Assembly (NCBI GenBank): GCA_019262145.1
Contig: CP076745.1
Span: 741,093 to 805,092, forward strand
Source: Candidatus Methanogranum gryphiswaldense
GTDB lineage: Archaea > Thermoplasmatota > Thermoplasmata > Methanomassiliicoccales > Methanomethylophilaceae
Direction: 5' to 3'
Length of the DNA stretch: 64,000 bases
In this document: positions 34,501 through 44,163 of the stretch, piece after piece
Layout: every line of letters begins with the position of its first letter
How positions within the stretch are numbered: the first letter of the stretch is position 1
Position numbers and translations under genes: made by a program
The notes under the pieces: generated by a model
What the model was told of the DNA's origin: nothing
The model's database searches: none
The model's input: only the letters and a program-made list of their open reading frames with translations

Positions 34501-35335
34501 TATTTAACTTTTCTAATAGTTCTGCTCCTGAAATGGCAGCTGATTTCTTATCTTCTCCGTTCTCAGAGAAACCTACTAGGAACGATGCCAATTTAACAAT
34601 TGCAGAAACCATCGGCTTATCATCTTTCATGAGGTATTTTTTTATGCCATCTGCTATGTTTATGGAACCTCTTTCCTTGCTGCTTGTGGACAAGGAGTAG
34701 AACATTATGACGTTGGCTCCTTCTTTTTCAATGTCACGTAAAACAGGGAATTCAACGCCCGCACATCCGTCAGATGCCCATGATGAACGTGTTGCAATTA
34801 TGCCAACCCATGGTTTTTTTGGATCGTACTTATACCATTCGAGATACTCTTCCGTCGAATCAAATATATGTCCATTGGCATCAGGATGAATGATCCCTTG
34901 CCAGGGGATCTCTTCCGGTGGAAGCGCTACTTTATTTGCACCCATGAGAACGTTGTTGAGGTAGACCATCAAACGGTTGCAGTTCTCTTGACCATTGTTT
35001 ATGAGGTATGTGTAAGCTTTTATTGCGATGTCATGATCTACATTTGTATTGGCCCAATAAGTAGGGTCGGTTCCTACCGATATCAATTTTTTCGATGAAG
35101 AATATTTGCTAGTTATTTCTTCGATCTGACCCCAAAATTGTTGATTGTTCTTGTAATACAGGATTATGTCAGCATCTTTGATCGCTTCTTCCAGACGTGA
35201 CATGGATGACGGATTGGCTTCTGCTTCGTGATGTGTCAATATAAAAAGATCTATTGAGGATTCATATGCGGCCTTCTTCATCATGGATCCATATGTGTCC
35301 CATGCGACCATTACAATCTTGGTCTTTTTATTCAT
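31502..35335 (-). CDS. cobN: CobN/BchH-type metal chelatase large subunit
   Basis: The protein has about 1277 residues, the usual size for CobN. It begins MNKKTKIVMVAWDTYGS; I chose ATG 35333-35335 because AAGGTGAT lies seven bases upstream, whereas the longer frame adds an unconserved stretch. Typical CobN segments are GVEFPVLRDIEKEG, VVHVGTHGNLEFLPGK and PSGLITRGRPDILPTG. The family inserts cobalt or magnesium into tetrapyrroles with two AAA partners, both encoded next door. In a methylotrophic methanogen the likely product is a corrinoid; the metal cannot be proved from sequence. Confidence 0.88.
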   Translation of the reverse strand: MNKKTKIVMVAWDTYGSMMKKAAYESSIDLFILTHHEAEANPSSMSRLEEAIKDADIILYYKNNQQFWGQIEEITSKYSSSKKLISVGTDPTYWANTNVDHDIAIKAYTYLINNGQENCNRLMVYLNNVLMGANKVALPPEEIPWQGIIHPDANGHIFDSTEEYLEWYKYDPKKPWVGIIATRSSWASDGCAGVEFPVLRDIEKEGANVIMFYSLSTSSKERGSINIADGIKKYLMKDDKPMVSAIVKLASFLVGFSENGEDKKSAAISGAELLEKLNIPVFQPVIATHQSIEKWENSPGLTEDIAWMIAFPEFEGMIEPIMLAATRPNEEMDYQRTLIPASSKRLAERVMRRIKMGQKPVNERKIVFFFNNNPCASVEANVGGASHLDTHESMANILKSMKAEGYSVDPPENGKALIANIMDHKAISEFRWTTVQEISKHGGVIYRMPVDEYNRYFETLEPTLKKKIVDTWGEPPGKSMVLDNEILITGVSYGNAILAVQPKRGCYGARCDGEVCKILHDPLCPPTHQYLATYFYYEEMWGADAVVHVGTHGNLEFLPGKTTGMSVDNCYPMIGIGKVPHLYIYNSDNPPEGTIAKRRSCATLVDHMQCVMVGSSLYDDFTDLENLLEQYENARQDPSHSHQLKHMIMDAAKKANLTELNLTHDTPLDECVRKCHEILSKIRNSQMNMGMHIIGTVPEGNMRVEFINSILKYDAGSGSIKDLIAEIMEVDLDHMYKNQEGYDLDMGLSNGAVIELIGNKTRDMIGMLLEGKNADEALNILCLDANEDQISLLDMYKEKVMDISKRIDDSHEIEALLNGLAGGYVPPGPSGLITRGRPDILPTGKNFYSLDPHRLPTNTAWRVGIILADGIIKKYLDDTGEIPENIAFFWMCNDLLMADGEVMSQIMSLIGVKPIWGPNGQVHNYKIIPLEEMRHPRIDVTVRTSGILRDNFMNCVDLLDAAVRELSELDEPEDMNFIRKHTQTSLCEGVDIDEATARFFCAPPGSYVSGVNLAVFASSWKTEKDLSDIYITSNGYAYGGNRNGKAMHGQFASNLSTVSITYNKTATDEHDLLGCCSYFSNQGGLTAASRQLSGKEVRSYYGDTREPKDINVHTLADEIRRTVRTKLFNPRWIEGEKQHGYKGATDMMKRITRVYGWEASTHEVDDWIFDQITSTFVNDPEMKKFFQENNPYALEEIARRMLEANQRGLWNADEKILEELKENYVEIESWMEELAGEGEYQGGNIDIITSNEVEGWNENLSEIATKIDKRMRMKKKI

Positions 35336-35549
35336 CTTTAAATCACCTTGCACCATCGGCCTTGAGCTAACGTATGACCGTGTTTGAATCAAGATGTGAT
35401 AACCTTTCAATTAGATAATCTTTAACTAAAAATTAACACCCATCACATAAGTAACTGATTTTATTATGTTGCGTATGATTTGTTGACTCGGTGTATCATT
35501 AGAAAAAATAAAAATGACTGATGTAAATTGTTTTGGATCGAGATTTATG

Positions 35550-37541
35550 TTACAGTGTAGAAGAGAAAATTCCAATAGCGTTAGATACGGTGTCTGCGCG
35601 CAGGTCCTCCAGCTTCAGATATTTTGCATCCATTTTGTCCGCTAGTTTCTTAGCGAACCCCAAGGTCAGCATACCCATCTCTGAATCAAGTACAAGGGAT
35701 GGATAACCGCATTCTCTTATGCTCAAACATATTGAGCTTATCTCATCCATAGGTTTGGCATCCGATCTGCTAACGTTTCCTCTTCCGTCGGAAACGACCA
35801 CCATCATCGGCCTGATCTTCGGGTCCTTTGACTGCTCCTTTGTTATCAGTTCATGGGCCTTGATGAGCCCATCCCCGAGAGGGGTCTTGCCCCCGGTCGG
35901 GATCTCGTCCATGCTCTTCTTTGCCAGAACAATGCTGTTGGTCGGAGGTAGTACGATCTCTGCAGTTGTCCCTCTGAAAACTATTAGGGATACGCGGTCT
36001 CTTTTTTGATAGGCGTCTGTCAGTAGTGAGGATATCGCGCCTTTAACAGCGATCATCCTTTGTTGTGCGCCCATGCTCCCGCTGGCATCCACGACGAATA
36101 CGATGAGATTTCCCATCTTCCTCTCTTTTACTTTTTCTCTGATATCTTGAGATTCGATCTTGAGTGCCATGTTGCTGTCATTTTTACTCTGATGCAGAGC
36201 AGCGGCCCTAAGGGTCGCGTCCAATGCGATGCTGGTTGGTTTTCCACGTGGCATACGGTATCCTACGTAGCGTCCGTTGTTGGATTCCGTTTCCGTTCTC
36301 CTTCCTCCGCTGTCACGGACCACACTGTCTATCCTGAGTCTGCTGTCGATGGAATTGTGTTTTACTGAGAATTCTTCTCCGGTCTTGAATTCTGTGGTGC
36401 TTGACGAGTCTGAATGACTGTCATTGCGGTTGTCATCGTCGCCGGGTTCTTGTTCATCATTGTTATCGGGCTGAGGTTGATGATCATTCTGTTGATCGTT
36501 CTCTTCATCATCGTCATTCTCATCGTTCTGATCCTCATCTTGATCCTCGTCCTCTGGTGGAGGGGAATATTCAGGCGGGTCTTTGGAACGATGAGAGAGG
36601 ACCAGCACTGCGGCGAGTCTGACATCCTTCTCCTCTACCTCTGTGCGCCCCTCGTATGCTGCAATGGCCTTGGACGTCTTCACCATGGCAATGTCGCCTC
36701 TATGGCCGTCCACGTGTGCCTCTATGCAGATCTCGATGATGAGTCTGAGCATATCGTCGGATATGTGTACGTTCCTGAGTATTATTTCTGCATTGTATAC
36801 CCGTTGTGAAATGGCTTCGTCCTTTGTCTTCCATTTTTCGTTGAATCCTGCGGGGTCTGATGAAAAACTCATTATCCTTTCCAGGATGGTGATGCGATTG
36901 TCGGGATCGGATATCCCTTCTATATTGACGCACAGTCCGAATCTATCCAAAAGCTGAGGTCTCAGGTCCCCTTCCTCGGGGTTCATCGTGCCGATGAGTA
37001 TGAATTTGGAAGGATGTGAGAACGAGATCCCTTCTCTCTCGACGGTGTTTATCCCCATGGCTGCGGAGTCCAATAACACATCGACGATGTGATCATTGAG
37101 AAGATTGACCTCATCGACATATAGGATGTTCCTATTCGCTTCGGCGAGTATACCTGGTTCGAACTTCTTCTCTCCGTTCTTTATCGCTGCACTTATGTCC
37201 AAAGTACCGACGACCTTGTCCTCGGTTGCAGACACAGGAAGTTCAACGACCTTCATTCTTGTAGTATGCGATGTTCTGTTCATGTTTTTGAAACAATTGG
37301 AGCACATGGTCTCGGGATGGATAGGATCACAATTGTATGGGCAGCCAATAATGACCTTCTGTTCGGGCAATAATGCCGCTAATGAACGCACTGCAGTGGA
37401 TTTGGCTGTTCCGCGTTCTCCTCTTATCAGCACGCCACCGATGTCAGGGTCTATTGCATTTAGGAGTAATGCCTTCTTTAGAAGATTCTGACCAACAATT
37501 GCTGAGAAGGGATAAATGTTGGAATTATTCCTTTCGCCCAT
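35550..37541 (-). CDS. fused AAA/VWA chelatase subunit (ChlI-ChlD type)
   Basis: The 663-residue protein has an AAA ATPase domain with Walker [10 protein letters not shown] (41-49) and Walker [12 protein letters not shown] very acidic Asn/Asp/Glu/Gln linker (about 325-390) follows, then a C-terminal VWA domain with the MIDAS motif VDASGSMG (about 483). The CPYNC...CSNC cysteines after Walker A resemble a zinc site. It should couple ATP hydrolysis to the CobN subunit. It lies upstream of cobN on the same strand with a 215-base gap. Its AAA part shares identical DNA blocks with the gene at 37701. Confidence 0.88.
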   Translation of the reverse strand: MGERNNSNIYPFSAIVGQNLLKKALLLNAIDPDIGGVLIRGERGTAKSTAVRSLAALLPEQKVIIGCPYNCDPIHPETMCSNCFKNMNRTSHTTRMKVVELPVSATEDKVVGTLDISAAIKNGEKKFEPGILAEANRNILYVDEVNLLNDHIVDVLLDSAAMGINTVEREGISFSHPSKFILIGTMNPEEGDLRPQLLDRFGLCVNIEGISDPDNRITILERIMSFSSDPAGFNEKWKTKDEAISQRVYNAEIILRNVHISDDMLRLIIEICIEAHVDGHRGDIAMVKTSKAIAAYEGRTEVEEKDVRLAAVLVLSHRSKDPPEYSPPPEDEDQDEDQNDENDDDEENDQQNDHQPQPDNNDEQEPGDDDNRNDSHSDSSSTTEFKTGEEFSVKHNSIDSRLRIDSVVRDSGGRRTETESNNGRYVGYRMPRGKPTSIALDATLRAAALHQSKNDSNMALKIESQDIREKVKERKMGNLIVFVVDASGSMGAQQRMIAVKGAISSLLTDAYQKRDRVSLIVFRGTTAEIVLPPTNSIVLAKKSMDEIPTGGKTPLGDGLIKAHELITKEQSKDPKIRPMMVVVSDGRGNVSRSDAKPMDEISSICLSIRECGYPSLVLDSEMGMLTLGFAKKLADKMDAKYLKLEDLRADTVSNAIGIFSSTL
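36928..37229. repeat. inverted copy of chelatase AAA segment (arm 1)
   Basis: Blocks at 37130-37229 (100 bases) and 36928-37016 (89 bases) are identical, reverse-complemented, to 38016-38115 and 38229-38317. The DNA between them encodes the same protein but differs at many synonymous sites. A third identical block of 32 bases corresponds to 38184-38215. Confidence 0.85.
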
Positions 37542-37700
37542 AAAATAACAATATCACTAATTTATAAATAATATTACCCAAGACATACTTTAGTTTTTAT
37601 AATATGTTCATATTCATTTCTTAGTGAACGGCACGCATTCACACAAATTCCGTGAATCGGGGATCATAATGCTGTGTAAAACTTATTCGGAAGTGTATTC

Positions 37701-38732
37701 ATGAGCGAAAAACACGAACGTATCATCTATCCATTCTCAGCAATCGTCGGTCAAGAAAAAATGAAGATGGCTTTGATTCTCAATGCTGTAAACCCATCTA
37801 TTGGCGGAGTACTTATTAGGGGAGAGCGCGGAACAGCCAAGTCCACTGCAGTGCGTTCATTGGCTGCTTTGTTGCCAAAACAGGACATGGTAGTAGGATG
37901 TCCTTTCGGATGTGACCCCAATGACCCGGACTCTATGTGTGAATCCTGCAGATCAAAGAAAGGGAATTTTCATAAGATAGAACAGAGGATGCGTGTGGTG
38001 GAGTTGCCAGTATCCGCAACCGAGGACAAGGTCGTCGGTACTTTGGACATAAGTGCAGCGATAAAGAACGGAGAGAAGAAGTTCGAACCAGGTATACTCG
38101 CCGAAGCGAATAGGAATATCTTGTACGTGGACGAAGTGAACCTGTTGAACGATCATATTGTGGACGTTTTACTTGATTCCGCGGCCATGGGGATAAACAC
38201 CGTCGAGAGAGAAGGCATCTCCTTCTCCCATCCTTCCAAATTCATACTCATCGGCACGATGAACCCCGAGGAAGGGGACCTGAGACCTCAGCTTTTGGAT
38301 AGATTCGGACTGTGCGTAAACATTGAAGGGATATCCGATCCAGATGTTCGTCTAGAGATAATAAAACGTAAGATGGTATTCGATGAGAACCCTTTGAAAT
38401 TCAGGAAGGAATGGGAATCAGATGAGAAGAAGATCGAATCCGATATCGTAAGGACGCAAAAGATACTTTCTGATGTCAAGATCGATTCGATTATGCTTAG
38501 AAAGATAGTGGACATCTGTATTGCGTTAGATGTGGACGGTCACCGTGGAGACATCGCGATGATGAAGGTGTCCAAGACCCTGGCCGCATATGAGAACAGG
38601 ACAGAGGTCGAGGAGTCAGATATCAGAAGGTCTGCCGAGATGGTACTTTTGCACAGGATGAGGAAGACCCCGTTCTCGGAAACGAGACTTGACGGGTCAA
38701 TGATAGACAAAGTACTAAAGAATGAGAAATGA
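37701..38732 (+). CDS. AAA chelatase subunit (ChlI/CobS-like)
   Basis: The 343-residue protein has Walker [10 protein letters not shown] (41-49), Walker [11 protein letters not shown], and the ChlI-specific insert [18 protein letters not shown]. Cysteines CPFGC and CESC follow Walker A, as in its paralogue. It is the small AAA subunit that forms the hexameric motor of the chelatase. The gene is divergent from the AAA/VWA gene across a 160-base AT-rich promoter region. About 118 consecutive residues are identical between the two proteins. Confidence 0.88.
   Translation: MSEKHERIIYPFSAIVGQEKMKMALILNAVNPSIGGVLIRGERGTAKSTAVRSLAALLPKQDMVVGCPFGCDPNDPDSMCESCRSKKGNFHKIEQRMRVVELPVSATEDKVVGTLDISAAIKNGEKKFEPGILAEANRNILYVDEVNLLNDHIVDVLLDSAAMGINTVEREGISFSHPSKFILIGTMNPEEGDLRPQLLDRFGLCVNIEGISDPDVRLEIIKRKMVFDENPLKFRKEWESDEKKIESDIVRTQKILSDVKIDSIMLRKIVDICIALDVDGHRGDIAMMKVSKTLAAYENRTEVEESDIRRSAEMVLLHRMRKTPFSETRLDGSMIDKVLKNEK
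38016..38317. repeat. inverted copy of chelatase AAA segment (arm 2)
   Basis: This is the partner of arm 1, in inverted orientation about 790 bases away. It has identical blocks 38016-38115, 38184-38215 and 38229-38317, separated by diverged synonymous stretches. Confidence 0.85.
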
Positions 38733-38825
38733 CATTTTTTGTTAGGTATACGTCAGAATCAATAGAAAGATTATTTACACACATAATCGATTGAATCAAA
38801 CAAACGTTTCTTGGAGGTAGTGTTT

Positions 38826-39143
38826 ATGGATAGTAAGAATGTTAGTAACTCTTTCAAGGTTTTCATGGATGAGGCACCTGAATATTCAGCGATATGGATG
38901 GAAACCGCTCAAAGATTGGATTCTGTATCCTCACTTGATAAAAAGACCGAGGAGATCGCATACATTTCAATACTGGCCGCAGTAGGTCTTGAGAGCGGAA
39001 TACCATTTCATGTCAAGTCTGCAAAGAGATCAGGTGCAACAAGAGATGAGATAAAAAGTGCGATATTGTTGGGATTGCCTGCTGTTGGAAATATGGTGAT
39101 CAAAGCCCTTCCTATAGCACTTGAGGCATATGACGGAGATTGA
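38826..39143 (+). CDS. carboxymuconolactone decarboxylase/AhpD-like protein lacking CxxC
   Basis: ATG 38826 has Shine-Dalgarno GGAGGT at 38813-38818. The 105-residue protein matches the all-helical CMD/AhpD fold, with EIAYISILAAVGLESGIPFHVKSAKRSGATRDEI. The usual redox pair CxxC before the histidine reads ESGIP here, so the peroxidase activity of AhpD is not expected. The histidine is kept. A non-redox role is therefore likely. It stands alone before the convergent trp operon. Confidence 0.75.
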   Translation: MDSKNVSNSFKVFMDEAPEYSAIWMETAQRLDSVSSLDKKTEEIAYISILAAVGLESGIPFHVKSAKRSGATRDEIKSAILLGLPAVGNMVIKALPIALEAYDGD

Positions 39144-39175
39144 ATTCTAATATCGCAAATTGAAGTATAGAAAAT

Positions 39176-39188
39176 GGGCCATAGGCCC
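39176..39188. terminator. hairpin at the end of the trp operon
   Basis: GGGCC-ATA-GGCCC lies just beyond the trpA stop and also after the AhpD-like gene. AT-rich sequence flanks both sides, so it may end both convergent transcripts. Confidence 0.5.
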
Positions 39189-39189
39189 G

Positions 39190-39969
39190 TTAATTAATTT
39201 TTCTTATGGCATCCTTCATGCTTTTGACGTATTCTCCGACATGAGGTGCAGCATCTTTGCCATACTGGGCCACGATCTTGACAATGGCGCTTCCGACAAT
39301 GGCACCGTCGCTGAGGTCCGCCATCTTGGCTGCTTGTTCCGGCGTGGAGATGCCGAATCCTACAGCGCATGGTATGTCGGTGTTCTTCCTGACCAATCTG
39401 ACCATGGATCCTATGTCTGTGGTTATTTCCCCCCTGACACCGGTCACACCCAACGATGAGACGATATAGACGAATCCACTTGCTTCCTTGGCTATCATTG
39501 ATATGCGGTCCTCTGAAGTAGGTGCAATCAATGATACAAGGTCCACATCATACCTTTTGCATATAGGATCGAACTCGTCCTTCTCCTCATATGGGATGTC
39601 AGGAAGTATCAGTCCGTCGATGCCGATCTCTTTACATTTGGATATGAATCTATCCGAGCCGTATGAGAATACCACATTGGCATATGTCATGAATACCATG
39701 GGCACATCCACTTTTTTGCGGATCCTTATGACCATATCGAATATCTTGTCCGTGGTGACACCCTTTGACAGCGCACGGGCGTTAGCAGCCTGTATGACCA
39801 GTCCCTCTGCGGTCGGATCAGAGAAAGGTATCCCCAATTCAATAAGATCCGCTCCGTTGTCGGCCATGGCCACGATGATCTTCTCGGTGGTCTCAAGGTC
39901 GGGATCACCGCATGTGACGAAGGGGATGAATGCTTTGCCATTGGCAAAAGCTACTTTGATCCTGCTCAT
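39190..39969 (-). CDS. trpA: tryptophan synthase alpha subunit
   Basis: The protein from MSRIKVAF (ATG 39967-39969) has about 259 residues. It shows [27 protein letters not shown] (the catalytic Glu and Asp) and [11 protein letters not shown]. It cleaves indole-3-glycerol phosphate to indole, which passes to TrpB. The start overlaps the stop of the trpFB gene (ATGA), so I reject the 14-residue longer frame. It is the last gene of the operon. Confidence 0.95.
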   Translation of the reverse strand: MSRIKVAFANGKAFIPFVTCGDPDLETTEKIIVAMADNGADLIELGIPFSDPTAEGLVIQAANARALSKGVTTDKIFDMVIRIRKKVDVPMVFMTYANVVFSYGSDRFISKCKEIGIDGLILPDIPYEEKDEFDPICKRYDVDLVSLIAPTSEDRISMIAKEASGFVYIVSSLGVTGVRGEITTDIGSMVRLVRKNTDIPCAVGFGISTPEQAAKMADLSDGAIVGSAIVKIVAQYGKDAAPHVGEYVKSMKDAIRKIN

Positions 39970-41771
39970 TCTCTGATGTCCTCCCCTCTGTATCTCGCTA
40001 TGGCCGCGCAATCCTTGTCGCCGCGTCCAGACAATGTCACGACTATGATATCGTCCTTCTTCATATCGGGGGCGATCTTCATCGCGTATGCTATAGCATG
40101 AGCGGATTCTATGGCAGGGATTATGCCTTCCATTCTTGAGAGGTATTCGAACGCTTCTACTGCCTCTTCATCAGTTATTGGGACATATTCTGCTCTTCCA
40201 ATGTCATGCAACCAGGAATGTTCTGGTCCTATGCCCGGATAGTCCAGTCCTGCGGATATGGAGTACACCGGTGCTATCTGGCCGTATTCATCCTGGCAGA
40301 AGTAGGATTTCATACCGTGGAATATGCCTGGACGTCCAGTGCTGATGGTGGCAGCCGTTTCAAAGGTGTCTACGCCGCGTCCTGCCGCTTCACAACCTAT
40401 CAGGCGCACATCCTTGTCATCTATGAAATTGTAGAATGACCCTATGGCGTTGGACCCTCCTCCCACACAGGCTATCACTGCTGTTGGGAGCTTGCCTTCC
40501 TTTTCAATGATCTGTTCTTTGATCTCCTTGGAGATGACACTTTGGAAGTCGCGGACCATCGTCGGGAACGGATGGGGTCCCATGACGGAGCCCAGACAGT
40601 AGTGAGTATCGTCAATGCGATTTGTCCACTCGCGGAATGCCTCTGAAACAGCATCTTTCAGCGTGGATGTTCCGGATCTCACAGGTATTACTTTGGCACC
40701 GAGCAATCTCATCCTGTAGACGTTCAATGATTGGCGTTTGGTGTCCTCCTCTCCCATGAATATGACGCATTCCATATCCATGAGGGCGGCCGCAGTAGCT
40801 GTGGCTACACCGTGTTGGCCCGCACCTGTTTCTGCAATTAGGCGGGTCTTGCCCATCTTTTTTGCCAATAAGGCTTGTCCTAACACGTTGTTGATCTTGT
40901 GTGCACCGGTATGGTTGAGGTCCTCGCGTTTGAGGTATATCTTCGCGCCGCCGAGGTCTTTCGTCATCCTCTCTGCCAGATACAGTCTGCTGGGCCTCCC
41001 TGCATATTCGGTCAGGAGTTTGTTGAGTTCCTGTTTGAATTCAGGGTCGTCCTTGTAATGATTGTATGCTTTTTCCAGTTCAATGACGGCATTCATCAGT
41101 GTCTCGGGGATATATTGCCCGCCGTGCATACCGAATCTTCCTTTCTTTGTCATTTTCGATTCTTCCTTGTCTTGATCCTTCACGTTCTGTATGAATTGCA
41201 AGATCTTTGATCCATCTTTCTTTCCGTCGGTCTCCACACCCGAGCTCACATCTACGGCGAACGGGTGCGATGAGCGTATCGCTTCTGAAATGTTACATGG
41301 GTTCAATCCGCCCGCCATGAAGAACGGACGTACCATATCCTTTGTGAATGCCCAGTCGAAGGTCATACCTGTTCCGCCTCTACCGTTGTCGAGCATTATG
41401 ATGTCTGCATTGGTAGATCTGGTCATTTCCACGTCATTTGCATTTTCCATGTTAAATGCCTTGATTATGGGCACGCTTGTCGATCTACGGACGGCCTCAA
41501 TGAATTCGTTGTCTTCGTGGCCATGCAATTGTACGATCCCGATTGTACCGTCCTTGACCAATTCTGTGATCAGTTCCACGGGTTGGTCCACAAAGACACC
41601 GACGCTCACGATCTCATCATTCATTATGGAACGGAGTCTTCTGGCATCATCGGGAGTTATCCTTCTTTGACTTTTTTCTGTGAATACGAATCCTGCATAA
41701 TCAGGTCTGCCCTCGTTGACGTATCTTACATCATCGGGCGTTTTGAGTCCGCATATCTTGATCCTTGTCAT
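39966..41771 (-). CDS. trpFB: fused phosphoribosylanthranilate isomerase and tryptophan synthase beta subunit
   Basis: One 601-residue frame holds two enzymes. Residues 1-200 are TrpF, with KICGLK (C7 catalytic), QLHGHED and [10 protein letters not shown] (D128 catalytic). A short charged linker (about 198-206) leads to M207, the start of a complete TrpB1. That part has [10 protein letters not shown] (PLP lysine 292), [12 protein letters not shown] and [11 protein letters not shown]. No stop or frameshift separates them. The enzymes catalyse the third and the last steps of tryptophan synthesis. The gene overlaps trpC and trpA by four bases each. Confidence 0.95.
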   Translation of the reverse strand: MTRIKICGLKTPDDVRYVNEGRPDYAGFVFTEKSQRRITPDDARRLRSIMNDEIVSVGVFVDQPVELITELVKDGTIGIVQLHGHEDNEFIEAVRRSTSVPIIKAFNMENANDVEMTRSTNADIIMLDNGRGGTGMTFDWAFTKDMVRPFFMAGGLNPCNISEAIRSSHPFAVDVSSGVETDGKKDGSKILQFIQNVKDQDKEESKMTKKGRFGMHGGQYIPETLMNAVIELEKAYNHYKDDPEFKQELNKLLTEYAGRPSRLYLAERMTKDLGGAKIYLKREDLNHTGAHKINNVLGQALLAKKMGKTRLIAETGAGQHGVATATAAALMDMECVIFMGEEDTKRQSLNVYRMRLLGAKVIPVRSGTSTLKDAVSEAFREWTNRIDDTHYCLGSVMGPHPFPTMVRDFQSVISKEIKEQIIEKEGKLPTAVIACVGGGSNAIGSFYNFIDDKDVRLIGCEAAGRGVDTFETAATISTGRPGIFHGMKSYFCQDEYGQIAPVYSISAGLDYPGIGPEHSWLHDIGRAEYVPITDEEAVEAFEYLSRMEGIIPAIESAHAIAYAMKIAPDMKKDDIIVVTLSGRGDKDCAAIARYRGEDIRE

Positions 41772-42556
41772 GATGGCCTCCTAAGCTCGTCCAAAGCGGC
41801 CTTCTTGTCCTTTGAGCGCATCAGGGCCTCTCCGATCAATATGCCGTTCACACCGGCCTTCCTAAGGGCCTTCACATCCTTGTTGTCCTTTATCCCGCTC
41901 TCGGCTATGAACAGCACATCATCAGGCACATTTTTTCTTAATCTAATGCTGTTATCGAGATCGACCGTGAAGTCCCTGAGATCCCTGTTGTTGACACCTA
42001 TCATCCTGGCACCCGCTTCCAACGCAGATGATATTTCGTTCTCATCATGGGCTTCCACCAGTGCGGACATCCCAAGCTCATCGCATATCTCGATGTATCC
42101 TCTTATCTTGTCAATGTCGGATATTGAGCATATCAGCAATATTGCTGATGCGCCCAATGTCTTGGCCTCATAGATCATATATTCGTCGACCGTGAAATCC
42201 TTTCTCAGACACGGTATGCTGACATTCTCGCTTATGGTCTTCAGATGCGAATCATCACCTAGGAACCATCTTGGTTCTGTCAGAACGGAGATGCATGATG
42301 TACCTGCGGATTCGTATTCCATGGCGATATTCAAAAATGGATATTCATCCACCATCCGTCCTTTGGAGGGCGATGCCTGTTTGCATTCGCAGATGAATCC
42401 GATGTCTTTTTTCGACAATGCTCTTTCAAATGGGAATCCTGTGTCGCATTCCATGGAAAATGCTCTTTTTTTCATCTCATCGAGGGGGATGGTCTTCTTT
42501 GACATCTCGACCCTGGTCCTCGAATTATCAGCTAGCTTACGCAGTATGTCGTCCAT
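41768..42556 (-). CDS. trpC: indole-3-glycerol phosphate synthase
   Basis: The 262-residue TIM barrel shows [52 protein letters not shown] and IAESGI, the canonical TrpC motifs including the catalytic lysines and glutamate. It converts the TrpF product to indole glycerol phosphate for TrpA. Full length. It overlaps trpFB by four bases and follows trpD by ten. Confidence 0.95.
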   Translation of the reverse strand: MDDILRKLADNSRTRVEMSKKTIPLDEMKKRAFSMECDTGFPFERALSKKDIGFICECKQASPSKGRMVDEYPFLNIAMEYESAGTSCISVLTEPRWFLGDDSHLKTISENVSIPCLRKDFTVDEYMIYEAKTLGASAILLICSISDIDKIRGYIEICDELGMSALVEAHDENEISSALEAGARMIGVNNRDLRDFTVDLDNSIRLRKNVPDDVLFIAESGIKDNKDVKALRKAGVNGILIGEALMRSKDKKAALDELRRPS

Positions 42557-42566
42557 GTCTTTGCAC

Positions 42567-43583
42567 TCAGCTGTTTGATGACGTTATGAACTCTTCCAGT
42601 TTTGCATATGCCTTTCCGCTGTCGATGGTCTTTGCTGCGAGGTCCATGCCCTGTCCGATGTCCGATGCTTTACCTGCTATGTAAAGTGCGGAGCCTGCAT
42701 TGATGAGTATCGCATCGCGACGCGGTCCCAGGTCACCGTTCAGTATAGAACGGGTTATCGCGGCGTTATCCATCGGAGAACCGCCTATGAGTTCTTCTTT
42801 CTTGCATCTAGTAAGCCCGAAGTCCTCTGGACGTATGACAAATGATCTGTAGTATCCGTCCTTTATCTCACATACGCTCGTGGGCGCGCTCAGTGATATC
42901 TCGTCAAGCTTGTCCTGTCCATATACCACGAATCCGCGTTCTATGCCCAGATTGGTCATGACCTTGGCAAGAGGCTCGACCAACGACTCGCTGTATACTC
43001 CGAGCAGCTGCATCGAAGGTGATGCAGGATTGGTCAGTGGTCCGAGTATGTTGAATACCGTGCGGAATCCGAGTTCTTTTCTTATCGAACCCACATATTT
43101 CATCGAGGAGTGATATTTCTGGGCGAAGATGAAGCATATGCCCACATCTCTAAGGAGTTGTACACATTTCTCGGGTCCAAGATCTATTTTCACACCTAAT
43201 GCTTCAAGACAATCAGCAGTTCCGCATCTGGATGATGCTGCTCTATTACCATGTTTGGCCACTTTAACGCCTGCGGCTGCCGCAACCAATGCTGAAGTAG
43301 TGGAGATGTTGAAGCTCTGTGACCCATCGCCTCCTGTGCCCACGATGTCCATGACCTTCATGTCATGATGGATCTTCGTTGCATGTTCGCGCATCGCTGC
43401 AGCGCAACCGGAGATCTCGTCTATGGTCTCTGCATTTGTGCTCTTTGTTGAGAGGGCCGCCAAGAAAGCTGCGTTCTGTATCTGCGTGGTCTGACCTGTC
43501 ATGATCTCGTTCATGACCTGGTACGCCTCTTCGTAAGTTAGGTCCTTCTTGTCCACTATTTTTACTATGGCCTCTTTGATCAA
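42567..43583 (-). CDS. trpD: anthranilate phosphoribosyltransferase
   Basis: The 338-residue protein has the PRPP-binding loop [29 protein letters not shown] and the segment [14 protein letters not shown], all typical of TrpD. It transfers phosphoribosyl to anthranilate, the second committed step. Length is normal. It begins four bases after trpG and is not fused to it, unlike in some bacteria. Confidence 0.95.
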   Translation of the reverse strand: MIKEAIVKIVDKKDLTYEEAYQVMNEIMTGQTTQIQNAAFLAALSTKSTNAETIDEISGCAAAMREHATKIHHDMKVMDIVGTGGDGSQSFNISTTSALVAAAAGVKVAKHGNRAASSRCGTADCLEALGVKIDLGPEKCVQLLRDVGICFIFAQKYHSSMKYVGSIRKELGFRTVFNILGPLTNPASPSMQLLGVYSESLVEPLAKVMTNLGIERGFVVYGQDKLDEISLSAPTSVCEIKDGYYRSFVIRPEDFGLTRCKKEELIGGSPMDNAAITRSILNGDLGPRRDAILINAGSALYIAGKASDIGQGMDLAAKTIDSGKAYAKLEEFITSSNS

Positions 43584-43587
43584 GAGT

Positions 43588-44163
43588 TCATCTCCTTACG
43601 ATATCAAGGAAATTGCGCATTATCTTTTCACCGTCAAGGGTCATTATGGATTCCGGATGGAATTGAACACCGTATGTGTCATGGCTTCTATGACAAACGG
43701 CCATCACTTCTCCGTCATCGCTCTTTGCTATTGTCCTCAGGCATGCAGGTAACGTTTCCTGTAATGCAGCCAGGGAATGGTAGCGTGCTACCAGGATATT
43801 TTCGGGGCATCCTCTGAAGATGGGACTTTCCGTGTATAATTTTACCATTGATTGTTTGCCGTGCATCTGTTTCTTGGCATACGATACTGTCGCACCATAG
43901 GCTTCGCATATCGCCTGATGTCCTAAACATACACCGAATATCGGTATCTTGCCACCTAGTTCACGTACCAATTCTACGCACACCCCGGCATCTTCCGGCC
44001 TTCCAGGTCCCGGAGATAAAACGATTGCACTCGGTTTCAGTTCAGATATTTGTTTTATGGTCATCTCATCGTTCCTTATGACCCTTATATCGGGTTCTAT
44101 GGTGCCTATCAATTGATACAGGTTGTAAGAAAAACTATCATAATTATCGATCAGAAGTATCAT
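43588..44163 (-). CDS. trpG: anthranilate synthase glutamine amidotransferase subunit
   Basis: The 191-residue class I amidotransferase has [13 protein letters not shown], the nucleophile motif GVCLGHQAI, and a C-terminal QFHPESIMT with the catalytic His and Glu. It supplies ammonia to TrpE. Its start overlaps the trpE stop by four bases, which fits the fixed 1:1 stoichiometry of the TrpEG complex. Confidence 0.95.
   Translation of the reverse strand: MILLIDNYDSFSYNLYQLIGTIEPDIRVIRNDEMTIKQISELKPSAIVLSPGPGRPEDAGVCVELVRELGGKIPIFGVCLGHQAICEAYGATVSYAKKQMHGKQSMVKLYTESPIFRGCPENILVARYHSLAALQETLPACLRTIAKSDDGEVMAVCHRSHDTYGVQFHPESIMTLDGEKIMRNFLDIVRR

Noticed and set aside
31502-35410. Longer start for cobN at 35410
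   Set aside because: The added 25 residues are not protein-like, and the internal ATG has a good ribosome site.
36414-36809. Hydrophobic plus-strand frame opposite the chelatase AAA/VWA gene
   Set aside because: Its Ile/Val run is the antisense of the acidic linker; the sense frame has clear domains.
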